This document shows, in pieces, positions 34,101 through 41,147 of a DNA stretch of 64,000 nt (within the stretch, counting starts at the first letter, position 1; every line of letters begins with the position of its first letter). This stretch comes from Bradyrhizobium sp. CER78 (GTDB taxonomy: Bacteria; Pseudomonadota; Alphaproteobacteria; Rhizobiales; Xanthobacteraceae): positions 101,635 through 165,634 of the forward strand of contig NZ_JARVWP010000017.1 of assembly GCF_029846235.1 (NCBI RefSeq). Reading direction: 5' to 3'. Both the position numbers and the translations under genes were made by a program. Under the pieces are notes generated by a model. That model was not told where the DNA came from, did no database searches, and was given only the letters and a program-made list of their open reading frames with translations.

Positions 34101-34711
34101 AGCACCACGGCCGCGCCGCCATGCTGGCGGCGGATCAATTCGGCGATCGCGTAGACTTCGTCCGCGGAGAACGCGACGATTGCGGTGCGTCGCGGCTGCC
34201 GCGTGATCTTGCGGTCGCCGGCGAATTCGAGCTGCGACAGCCTTGGCCGCGTGATGATCGAGGCGCCCGGCAACAGCCGCTCGATCATGGGGCGCATCGT
34301 CGCAGCGCCGAGCAGCAGCGTCTCGTCGCGGCCGCGGCGATTGAGGATGCGGTCGGTGAAGACATGTCCGCGCTCGAGATCGGCTGCGATCTGGATCTCG
34401 TCGACCGCGAGAAAGGACACATCGAGATCGCGCGGCATCGCTTCCACGGTCGAGACCCAGAAGCGCGGCGCCTTCGGCTTGATCTTCTCCTCACCGGTCA
34501 CCAGCGCGACATTGTCGACGCCCGCGCGGTCCGCGATCTTGTTGTAGACCTCGCGCGCCAAGAGCCGCAGCGGCAGGCCGATCAAGCCGGACGAATGCGC
34601 CAGCATGCGCTCGATGGCCAGATGCGTCTTGCCGGTGTTGGTCGGCCCCAGCACCGCGGTGACGCCTGCACCGGGCGCGCGGTCATTTCCGAACGAAGTT
34701 GAGAAAGCCAT
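31145..34711 (-). CDS. Suv3-like DExH RNA helicase with long low-complexity tail
   Basis: The 1188-residue protein has an N-terminal helicase core: Walker A GPTNTGKT (residues 22-29), DEIQ (about 104-107) in place of DEAD, and QIAGRAGRA (motif VI, about 272-280). DEIQ and the TNTGKT loop are typical of the Suv3 family, the mitochondrial RNA-degradosome helicases. About residues 850-1020 are Ala/Glu/Pro/Val repeats, and the last 130 residues are rich in Arg, Gly, Asp and Lys (for example GERGDRDRGGRDFGKGGRD), likely an RNA-binding tail. It presumably unwinds RNA for decay or ribosome assembly. Upstream of the S4 gene. Confidence 0.88.
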   Translation of the reverse strand: MAFSTSFGNDRAPGAGVTAVLGPTNTGKTHLAIERMLAHSSGLIGLPLRLLAREVYNKIADRAGVDNVALVTGEEKIKPKAPRFWVSTVEAMPRDLDVSFLAVDEIQIAADLERGHVFTDRILNRRGRDETLLLGAATMRPMIERLLPGASIITRPRLSQLEFAGDRKITRQPRRTAIVAFSADEVYAIAELIRRQHGGAAVVLGSLSPRTRNAQVAMFQNGDVDYLVATDAVGMGLNLDVDHVAFASDRKYDGYQFRRLTPAEFAQIAGRAGRATRNGTFGTTGRCAPFEPELVNALQNHTFDSVKMLQWRNAKLDFSSLGALQVSLALSPNHEALTRAPVAEDLRVLEHVARDTEVRQWAHGPKAVERLWEACQVPDYRKLSPAAHAELVTTLYGFLMQKGRIPDAWFAAQVDQANRTDGDIDTLSGRIAQIRTWTFVANRPDWLYDPDHWQGITRELENKLSDALHERLTERFVDRRTSVLMRRLRENSVLNTEIGKTGEVIVEGHVIGRLDGFTFAPDAAEAGSDAKALQAAAQQVLAREIDARAEKLGAAPDEQFVLTSDGTIRWTGDAVAKLVAADDALHPRLRIISDERLTGASREAVQTRLDLWLKTHIEKLLGPLFELSKAEDLQGIARGIAFQLVEALGVLERTKIAAEMKDLDQPSRAALRKYGVRFGAYHIYFPQLLKPAARSLASLLWAEKQSNVDMAALSNVQHLASSGRTSFPVDKTLPRDGYRVLGYRQCGERAVRVDILERLADLIRPALAWRETSPGEKPAGAFDGRGFVVTQAMTSLTGSAGEDFASILRALGYRMDRRPPLPPKPVEAAPVEAVPAETTETVAAETPVEAASDAAVDAPVEVAAEVTADAPEAAVDQLVSGDPAPSAALLPDVGFAEVVSSEATPVVVETTSAVVETRPEPVAEVAAAAAEPAPEAPAAETVTEPAPAAEAAVETTSEAAAEAPAEAASADAAPAEAATAEAAPAAAETPAEPQLVEVWRPGGRSDERRPHHRGHDRNRGRHQGKPAEGAQAAEGGGEGEKREHHRRPRRHQDFRTPRPGAPADATAAAAAPADGAPARDNRQDNREDRGQRRERFEGKGFEGKGRDRDNNERRRDNKFGGGDRKGERGDRDRGGRDFGKGGRDKRESGPSHRPYASSAPRERDRPIDPNSPFAKLAALKEQLAGRKE

Positions 34712-34750
34712 ATTTTGCAGGTGTTTCTTGAACTGTTGGCGATAGTCGAT

Positions 34751-34895
34751 CCGTCATCCTGAGGAGCGCGAAGCGCGTCTCGAAGGATGAACGGCCGAGA
34801 TTTATCGGCGCGTTTTGATCTGACTTTCCTCTCGCGGATGGAGCCGGGCTGTCGCCCTTCGAGACGCCTGCTGCGCAGGCTCCTCAGGGTGACGG
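34751..34895. repeat. palindromic intergenic repeat, CCGTCATCCTGAGGAGC type
   Basis: The left half is a clean copy of the 12878 family. The right half is diverged (CGCCTGCTGCGCAGGCTCCTCAGGGTGACGG) but keeps the closing arm. The centre is unrelated to the other copies. Confidence 0.75.
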
Positions 34896-35201
34896 TTTGG
34901 CAGTGTGTTTCACAAAATCTGTCTCACAATGCGACGCTTTCCGCGCCGCCTTTAAGCTTCGGAACGAGTCTAGAACGAATCGCGGCCGAATCGCTGACTC
35001 CATTCCAGGCTCGAAACGTTCACCGCAACATCTCGGGTAGGCCGACGGCGGCGGCACTAGATCAAGTTTGAGAGGGCTCCACAAGCAGGGGATATGCGGA
35101 CTGAATTCCTTAAGTTCCAGGGGTGGCCGAGTCGAATCAGAACCGGGCAAGAGTCAACTGGATTCCATGACGTTTGTTGCATGCCCGAAGTCGCTCAATA
35201 C
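34896..35201. other. intergenic sequence with no recognised feature
   Basis: About 300 bases between two repeat elements, upstream of the helicase gene. I see no gene, hairpin or clear promoter. A GGGGTGGCCGAG string near 35120 recalls the start of a tRNA, but no cloverleaf follows. Confidence 0.4.
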
Positions 35202-35284
35202 CCGTCATTCCGGGGCGCGCGCAGCGCGAACCTGGAATCTCGAGATTCCGGGTTCGATGCTTACGCATCGCCCCGGAATGACGG
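35202..35284. repeat. palindromic intergenic repeat, CGTCATTCCGGGGC type
   Basis: The second copy of the 14686 family: CCGTCATTCCGGGGCG and CGCCCCGGAATGACGG (outer arms) with the GGAATCTCGAGATTCC inner hairpin. It ends six bases before the stop of the DUF3108 gene. Confidence 0.85.
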
Positions 35285-35290
35285 CGTGAG

Positions 35291-36142
35291 CTACTGCGTC
35301 TTCGCGACGCGCGGCGGCGCGGCCGTCGTCACGAACGAGGTGGCTTCCAGCATGGCCTGGCCGAGCGGGGTCGGGATCGTCATGCGGAACGGCACCAGCA
35401 GGCGGGTGCCTGCGATCGGCACGAAGGCGATCTCGATGTTGCGCTGGGCGGCGAGGTATTTGATCACGGGGCGATCCGGGATGTAGCCCGAGACCGGCAC
35501 GAAATAGAGCGCGCAGACCAGCGCCGGGCCGTGATAGCCGCGCTCGGCCTTGACGATCTCGACCCGCTTGAAATCCAGCTTGAGGTCGTAGCGCATGCGG
35601 CCGTCGAACACGCCGGCGCCGGTGCGGCAGACGTCCGGGCTCATCAATTCGGCATTGCCGGGCGCGCGCAGGAACGAGCCGGTCATCGGATCGAACACGT
35701 TCTTCTTCTGCGCCTCGGTCACCGGCAGGCGGTCGGCATCGACAGGCGGCTCCGGCTCGATCGCGGATTCCTTGATGCCGCCATTGGCGAGCACCATCCG
35801 GATCGTCTCCGACTTCTTCGAGGTGGTGGTGGTCGCAGTGTAGGACGAGGCCGCCAGCGCGCCGTTGACGACGCGACCCTGCGAGGCGCCCGAGCCGGTG
35901 CCGCCGGAAAACGCCTTCAGGAGGCCCGCGGTGCCGCCCTGGGCTGCGGCCGAGAAGGTGTCGTCGCCGATTTCGATGGTCCAGCTGCCCTTGCCGACCG
36001 GGATACCGGCGAGCGTCGCCTCATACTGGGCGTCGAGCCGCCCCTGCGCGCTGGCGCGCTCGGCACAAAACAGCAGCAAGGCGCCCGCGCACAGCCCGAG
36101 GAGCCGGCCGAGCGGGGGCAAAATGGCAATGGCGGTGGTCAC
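35291..36142 (-). CDS. DUF3108 domain periplasmic protein
   Basis: The 283-residue protein has a signal peptide ending near ASAQG and a mature beta-rich domain: YEATLAGIPVGKGSWTIEIGDD, FSGGTGSGASQGRVVNG, MVLANGGIKESAIEPEPP and YDLKLDFKRVEIVKAERGY. This pattern is the DUF3108 family of exported proteins with no known reaction. It stands alone, divergent from rpmB. Confidence 0.8.
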   Translation of the reverse strand: MTTAIAILPPLGRLLGLCAGALLLFCAERASAQGRLDAQYEATLAGIPVGKGSWTIEIGDDTFSAAAQGGTAGLLKAFSGGTGSGASQGRVVNGALAASSYTATTTTSKKSETIRMVLANGGIKESAIEPEPPVDADRLPVTEAQKKNVFDPMTGSFLRAPGNAELMSPDVCRTGAGVFDGRMRYDLKLDFKRVEIVKAERGYHGPALVCALYFVPVSGYIPDRPVIKYLAAQRNIEIAFVPIAGTRLLVPFRMTIPTPLGQAMLEATSFVTTAAPPRVAKTQ

Positions 36143-36347
36143 TTAACCTACCTGACGGTCCTGCTATCGGCGCTCTGTTCGTTGTCCGTTTGGTCCTTCA
36201 ATTCGGCCCGGACAATTTGCGCATCTCTTATGGAACCGAGACTTGCAGCCGAATACGCCCTTTATATGGTTGCCATTTCAGCTGTTAAGTGGCTGGAAAG
36301 ACCTTATAAACCGGCATTCTCCGGTACCGCCATGCGCCGATATAATC

Positions 36348-36376
36348 TTGACGCTCGGGTATTCTCCCCCTATACA
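36348..36376 (+). promoter_or_regulatory. rpmB promoter
   Basis: TTGACG (36348-36353) and TATACA (36371-36376) with exactly 17 bp between them form the best sigma-70-type promoter in the window. It is about 100 bases upstream of rpmB, fitting a highly expressed ribosomal gene. The rest of the 334-base gap to the DUF3108 gene shows nothing else. Confidence 0.7.
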
Positions 36377-36476
36377 CCCGCGGTTCCTGGAAAATGGACG
36401 CGAATTCAAAACCCCCGCGCGGGCCGTGTGATTGCACGCCTGACAGAGAGGCGGGGATGGAAAAGGATTTTGTAAG

Positions 36477-36785
36477 ATGTCCCGGCGCTGCGAACTGACG
36501 GCCAAGGGCCCCCAGACGGGCCACAAGGTGAGCCACTCGAACATCAAGACCAAGCGGCGCTTCCTGCCGAACCTGGCCAACGTGACCTTCATCTCCGATG
36601 CGCTCGGCCGCAACGTGCGCCTGCGCGTCTCGACCAATGCGCTGAAGAGCGTCGACCACAATGGCGGCCTCGACGCCTATCTGCTCAAGGCCAAGGCCGA
36701 CGTGCTCTCGCCCCGCGCCCTCGACCTGAAGCGCGCGATCGAGAAGAAGGTCGGCAAGCCGGCGCCGGTGAAGAAGGCGAGCTGA
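36477..36785 (+). CDS. rpmB: 50S ribosomal protein L28
   Basis: A 102-residue protein with the L28 signature: MSRRCELTAKGPQTGHKVSHSN, KTKRRFLPNLANV, LGRNVRLRVSTNALKSVDHNGGL (given as GRNVRLRVSTNALK) and a C-terminal basic tail. It is part of the large subunit, near the E site. A strong promoter lies upstream and a strong terminator downstream, so it is a single-gene unit. This marks the end of the conserved chromosome before the low-GC pair. Confidence 0.97.
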   Translation: MSRRCELTAKGPQTGHKVSHSNIKTKRRFLPNLANVTFISDALGRNVRLRVSTNALKSVDHNGGLDAYLLKAKADVLSPRALDLKRAIEKKVGKPAPVKKAS

Positions 36786-36823
36786 GCGAAGCTGCGAGAG
36801 CGGAATTCGCGGGAAGAGTTTTG

Positions 36824-36857
36824 AACGGCCGGGTCGATGACCCGGCCGTTTTTTTTA
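36824..36857 (+). terminator. intrinsic terminator of rpmB
   Basis: A 12-bp perfect stem (AACGGCCGGGTC with GACCCGGCCGTT) with a three-base loop, followed by a run of T. It insulates the downstream two-gene unit, which must therefore have its own promoter in 36858-37077. That stretch is AT-richer, but I could not pick a clear -35/-10 pair in it. Confidence 0.92.
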
Positions 36858-37077
36858 CTGGAGCATACCAAGCCAATCTTGAGGATGCACTTCCATATCG
36901 CGCGCGCGCACCCTAGGATTGCAATGCAACAACATCATGCGGCCCGGTTCGTGTTCGAACTAGTCGACCACGCTCTATCCTATCGGAATGTCCTCCATCT
37001 TCTAATTTGAGTAAGCATTTGGTTGAGCTTCGCACACCATTTTATCGTTGGTACGGTCAACTCAGGAGTACGTTTTC

Positions 37078-38961
37078 ATGTTGACCAGTTGGACTGTCGA
37101 AAATTTCAAATCGATCGGCAAAGAGCTTGTACTCCCGCTTTCGCCAATAACGGCCTTCGTCGGCGCTAATAGCTCCGGCAAGAGCTCGATTATTCAGAGT
37201 ATTTTGCTGATTAAGCAGACGCTCCAATATGCCACCGCCGATCGATCATTTGCCCTAAACGGTCCTTTGTTGAAGCTCGGAACATTTGACGATGTTCGAA
37301 ACGTTCGTTCCGACGGTCAAGGCGTTAGAATCGGCTGGCAGTATGACGAAGGTCGCTTGCCAATCACCGCAGACCTTTTCCCAAAGCCACGACTCGGTGC
37401 AGCCACGTGGCGCGACTTTATTTCGGCGATCAGGTGCGCCACCGAATTTGGAGTAGATCCGGGCGCTCAGTCAGAGCTTTCGAGACTCCAGCCCGTTCTC
37501 CTTTGCACCAGTCTGACAGTAACTGCGCGAGAACTGGGTTCAGAACAATCAGCTGCTCATCTGGAGATCAATCGACTGCCCGGGCCGTCAGTACTGCAAT
37601 CGTCCGTCGCGGCACCGCCATCGCTAGCGATGCCCGCGAGAACTCAACAGCTCCAACATTTCGGTGTTTCCGACATAGATATCGAAACCCGGGCAACGCT
37701 GCTGGAAGATCACCCGAAGGGAGAAATAGAAGGTGCAATCGTACGACATTTCCTTCCGTTCTCCGTGGGCGTCCGCTTCGATAGCTCGTTGAGAAGGGCT
37801 TCACAAATCGCCGATGCGATTTGCAGCCTTCGAAAGTCGATACGCTTTCAACGCGAGTTTGCTCAGTTGCCCGCACCTGCAGAGCTTCTCGAAGTGTTGC
37901 GCGCCTGGTTCATGGTCAATCAGGAGATTCTGAAGCAGTATCAATTCTTCCGAGAAGAAGAGACGTTTAGCACACCCCAGACAATTGGGAACGTTCTTGA
38001 TTCGCTGCTCGACTTGCAGCGGAGATCCCGTCCACGCTCACCCAGCTTCCCGTCATTGCAGGAGCTTCAGCCAAAGATCATTGAGGCGTTGACGGCAGGC
38101 GAACCAGGTCAAAGCGATATCGAATTTGAACGCCCGAGGCTGATCGCTGAGGCTACCAACCGCACCCGAGAGTATTTCGAACACTTCGTTCAGTATCTCG
38201 GGCCGCTTCGTGATGAACCGAAACCTCTTTATCCGCTAGAAGCGCTCGGCAATCCGACCGACGTCGGATATCGAGGAGAGCACACAGCTGCGGTCCTGCA
38301 CCTGAACCAATACCGACTAATCAACTACATGAGTTCCGATCGATTTACTGAGAACTCAATCAATATAACAGACGGTGCAAAGCAAGACGCCCTCAGAGAC
38401 GCCCTTGTCGACTGGCTTTCATACATGGGTGTAATCGACGGAATTCTGACCGATGATCGCGGGAAAATTGGTCATGAGCTACAGGTGCGAACTCCGGGCA
38501 TCGCTAAGTTTCATGATCTGACTAACGTCGGCGTTGGAGTTAGCCAGGTACTTCCGATTATACTAATGGCACTTCTGGCCCCGGCGGGAAGTCTGCTGAT
38601 TTTCGAGCAGCCCGAGCTACATCTACACCCGCGTGTACAAACTCGCCTTGCCGACTTCTTCATCTCGATTGCATTGTCCGGCAAGCAATGTTTGCTCGAA
38701 ACCCATAGCGAGTATCTCATTCATCGGCTCCGCCGACGTATTGCCGAAGCGCCGGGAGATCAGCTTACGTCCGTATCTAAACTCTACTTTGTCGAAAGAC
38801 GCGGCGATTCAACCGATTGCAGGCCCGTGGACATCACAAGATACGGCGCAATCCTCGACTGGCCCTCAGACTTCTTTGACCAATCTCAAATGGAAGCCGA
38901 AAATATTCTAGCCGCCGCTTCCATCAAGCGAGCCCAAGAGAGAAAGAAGGGTTCCGACTAA
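37078..38961 (+). CDS. OLD/ABC-like AAA ATPase with DUF3696-type C terminus
   Basis: The 627-residue protein begins with WTVENFKSIGKELVLPLSPI and a Walker A loop GANSSGKSS (residues 29-37), as in SMC/RecF/OLD-type ATPases. A long insert (about 70-470) has no recognised motif. It is followed by the signature-like GVGVSQVLPIIL (about 484-495), Walker B FEQPELHLHP (about 508-517) and an H-loop in ETHSEYLIHRL (about 541). The end (YGAILDWPSDFFDQSQMEAE) matches DUF3696. Such ATPases are common in defence and DNA-repair islands. AGGAG precedes ATG 37078. GC content and codon use differ visibly from the neighbours, suggesting transfer. It is coupled to the next gene. Confidence 0.85.
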   Translation: MLTSWTVENFKSIGKELVLPLSPITAFVGANSSGKSSIIQSILLIKQTLQYATADRSFALNGPLLKLGTFDDVRNVRSDGQGVRIGWQYDEGRLPITADLFPKPRLGAATWRDFISAIRCATEFGVDPGAQSELSRLQPVLLCTSLTVTARELGSEQSAAHLEINRLPGPSVLQSSVAAPPSLAMPARTQQLQHFGVSDIDIETRATLLEDHPKGEIEGAIVRHFLPFSVGVRFDSSLRRASQIADAICSLRKSIRFQREFAQLPAPAELLEVLRAWFMVNQEILKQYQFFREEETFSTPQTIGNVLDSLLDLQRRSRPRSPSFPSLQELQPKIIEALTAGEPGQSDIEFERPRLIAEATNRTREYFEHFVQYLGPLRDEPKPLYPLEALGNPTDVGYRGEHTAAVLHLNQYRLINYMSSDRFTENSINITDGAKQDALRDALVDWLSYMGVIDGILTDDRGKIGHELQVRTPGIAKFHDLTNVGVGVSQVLPIILMALLAPAGSLLIFEQPELHLHPRVQTRLADFFISIALSGKQCLLETHSEYLIHRLRRRIAEAPGDQLTSVSKLYFVERRGDSTDCRPVDITRYGAILDWPSDFFDQSQMEAENILAAASIKRAQERKKGSD

Positions 38962-40004
38962 TGAAAGCGACGCTTGCGCTTGAGCCAGCGGTGCTTGCCG
39001 CACCTGCCTTGGCCAAGGAAGAGCAATCGATAGCGAAGTCTATTGAGGCCATCGTCCAACTCTCTGGAGCGCTAAGAGATGAGGAATTAGGAATTTGCCT
39101 CTTGAGCGAGACCGAGAGTTACTTAGCGGCAGCGGGGTTATATCCTGGCTCCTATTCGATCAGCCAATCGCTCGCTGCTAGTGGCCTTTCACATGTTTAT
39201 ACGGCCGAGGACATTCGACGCTCCGTTCAAAATATTCTCCAAAGGGCAAATCGGCTTGAAAGTATCTCAGGCGTCGATTTTTTAATTCCAGAGTCTGTCG
39301 CAACGAACCCTGATCTACTGGCCAGACGGGTCGAAGCGCCTCTAAAGGAAGGTTTGGAGCTAACGCTGGCGCATGTCGCCCTAGTCACCGACGTGGTAGG
39401 AAAATCGAGTATTAGAGGGCTTGTGGCCGATTACTATGCCGATGATGAAATCGAATTCTCAGCCAACCTCTCGCACATAACGCCGCCATTCCTTGGTGAA
39501 ACTACGCGGCACGCGTTCGCCTGTGTTATTGGCGTATGCCGAACTGCGGCATCATTTGCTGAACAACTGGACGCAGACCAACTTTGGCAAATCGCTGAAG
39601 ATGAAACGGAACTGATGGCCGCAATCGCAGTCAAAGCTCGCTCCATTCGGCGAGCATCGGGTTGCCATGCGCCTAAGGAGAACTGCGAAAAATTTCGGAT
39701 GGGACCATCCTTCCTGAACACGATGCGATCATGCCAGTCGGCCCCGTCCGAGAAATATGGTCAAACCACGTTCAATACTATCGCGCGCCTAATCGCGGGC
39801 TCTCCAACAGAAGAGCCGAAGAAGATGTACAAACTATCCAGTGCTGGTCGACGGGAAGATGTCGTACGCCAAGATGGAGCCATTGGCTGGCGCCTGCACA
39901 TCACAAAATCAGGCGAAGCAGTCCGGCTTATGTTTTGGCGGAGGATTGACGGCTCGATTGAACTTGCGAACGTTGGCCTTAAAGCAGATGTGAATATTCA
40001 TTGA
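38961..40004 (+). CDS. unrecognised partner protein of the DUF3696-type ATPase
   Basis: I do not recognise this 347-residue protein. Its ATG overlaps the ATPase stop (TAATG), so the two are translated together. The N-terminal 100 residues are helical and acidic (KEEQSIAKSIEAIVQLSGALRD, then LLSETESYLAAAGLYPGSYS). The middle is mixed. A cysteine group stands near residues 230-255 (SGCHAPKENCEKF, MRSCQS). The last 40 residues look like a compact beta domain (GWRLHITKSGEAVRLMFWRR, then IELANVGLKADVNI). There is no signal peptide or membrane segment. It could be an effector or specificity subunit; no catalytic motif is certain. The low GC matches its partner. Confidence 0.75.
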   Translation: MKATLALEPAVLAAPALAKEEQSIAKSIEAIVQLSGALRDEELGICLLSETESYLAAAGLYPGSYSISQSLAASGLSHVYTAEDIRRSVQNILQRANRLESISGVDFLIPESVATNPDLLARRVEAPLKEGLELTLAHVALVTDVVGKSSIRGLVADYYADDEIEFSANLSHITPPFLGETTRHAFACVIGVCRTAASFAEQLDADQLWQIAEDETELMAAIAVKARSIRRASGCHAPKENCEKFRMGPSFLNTMRSCQSAPSEKYGQTTFNTIARLIAGSPTEEPKKMYKLSSAGRREDVVRQDGAIGWRLHITKSGEAVRLMFWRRIDGSIELANVGLKADVNIH

Positions 40005-40637
40005 TATAACTCCGAGCTTGGATGAAGCGTCACGTCTCTACTGAGAACACGAGCGCATACCCCTCCTTCTGTCTGACAGGCGAATCGATCCGAACGAGGC
40101 GCGTCCGTGACGATGCGAGTGGATTCTTCTTTGCATGATGATTTTTGAAGAAAAATCATCCATCATTTCGCATGCGCGCGGCGAGTTCGTAATGACAGCG
40201 CCTACCAATGACAGCGGTGTCATCGCTTGCCGCGGAGCGAATCTGTGCAGAGGCGCTGTTCGTCCGTGAAGAAACGCTTAACGCACGAGCCTCGGCCAAC
40301 AAAGAAACCCTATAAATAAAGGCAAATCGGGCTCCTCGCGCGGCCTTGTCGCGCCGAAGCCTTGGCGAAGGCGGGACGTTAATCACAACATCACTCCGCA
40401 TCATCACGAGCGCATGAGGCGCATGCAAAACGCCACGATCTCTTCCAGATATTAGTGTGCAAACAAGCCGTCCGACACGATTGCGATTCGACGCGGCTCA
40501 GCCGCGCGGCTCGAATACCGTGAGGGACATCACGGCCGGTACAACTGATTGTGAGGCATGTGCGCCGCACTCTTGGGAAGAAGCCTGGCCGTTCTTATGT
40601 CACGTCCAAAGAACGATCCCGATAAAGGAATTGATCA
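40005..40637. other. long noncoding stretch after the low-GC pair
   Basis: No gene with a ribosome site is visible. The region holds a perfect 10-bp inverted repeat, GATGATTTTT and AAAAATCATC, around GAAG (40137-40160), a direct repeat AATGACAGCG (near 40191 and 40208) and a short TGACA-N4-TGTCA palindrome (40212-40225). The hairpin may end transcription of the pair. Composition moves gradually from AT-richer to GC-rich, so the right boundary of the transferred segment probably lies here. No obvious attachment site or transposase remnant. Confidence 0.5.
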
Positions 40638-40862
40638 ATGCAAGTTCGCGCAGCCGATACGCGCGGAAGACTGGTGCCTGCGCTCGCAACCGCCGCCGTG
40701 GCGGTGCTGGCGACCGCCGCCCTCGTCATCCTCGAATTCAACCCGCCCCGCAATGTGCTGAAGGGCGAGCCCGGCATGATCACCTCCGCCGCCGCCAACC
40801 GCGCCGGCGCCACCGTGCTGCCGACCGATCCGGTCACCACCGGCAGCGTGCGCTACCGCTGA
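40638..40862 (+). CDS. small single-span membrane protein
   Basis: The 74-residue protein has one predicted transmembrane helix (residues about 13-33, ALATAAVAVLATAALVIL) and a short polar tail ending TTGSVRYR. AAAGGA precedes the ATG by a good distance, and codon use is typical of the host. I know no function. Similar short proteins are common in Bradyrhizobium. Confidence 0.6.
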   Translation: MQVRAADTRGRLVPALATAAVAVLATAALVILEFNPPRNVLKGEPGMITSAAANRAGATVLPTDPVTTGSVRYR

Positions 40863-40881
40863 GCGGGCGCTATCTCCTCAT

Positions 40882-41024
40882 GGTCGTCCCGGCCGAGTGC
40901 GCAATTCCGCACGGGAGCCGGGACCCATTCCCCCGGCTGTTTATGTGATGCGACGCTGGGGCAACATTCCATAGAACGGCACATTTTAGTGGTAATGGGT
41001 CCCTGCTTTCGCAGGGACGACGGT
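40882..41024. repeat. palindromic intergenic repeat, GGGTCCC/CGTCCC type
   Basis: A copy of the 10555 and 18512 family: GGTCGTCCCGGCC at the left, GGGACCCATT against AATGGGTCCC, and GCAGGGACGACGG at the right. The central 70 bases are unrelated to those of the other copies. Confidence 0.8.
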
Positions 41025-41147
41025 AGATAGTTACACCCGGCCGCATTTTCGCATTCCTGCCCCGGCGCCTCGTCGCAAGCCTGCCTCCCCCGACCTGCGT
41101 AAGCTCTCCCTCGCGAACAAAACAAAAAAGCCACAGGGAGGCTCACG

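Noticed and set aside
33509..34702. A 397-codon plus-strand frame opposite the helicase core
   Set aside because: Antisense to Walker A and DEIQ motifs of the real gene; no ribosome site and no motifs.
35115..35190. GGGGTGGCCGAG string resembling a tRNA-Leu/Ser start
   Set aside because: No anticodon arm, T-arm or acceptor pairing could be built around it.
36858..37077. Attachment site or direct repeats flanking the low-GC pair
   Set aside because: I compared the left flank with 40005-40637 and found no shared repeat long enough to be convincing.
40457..40948. Plus-strand frame of 163 codons overlapping the small membrane protein gene
   Set aside because: It runs through a better-supported gene in another frame and into a palindromic repeat.
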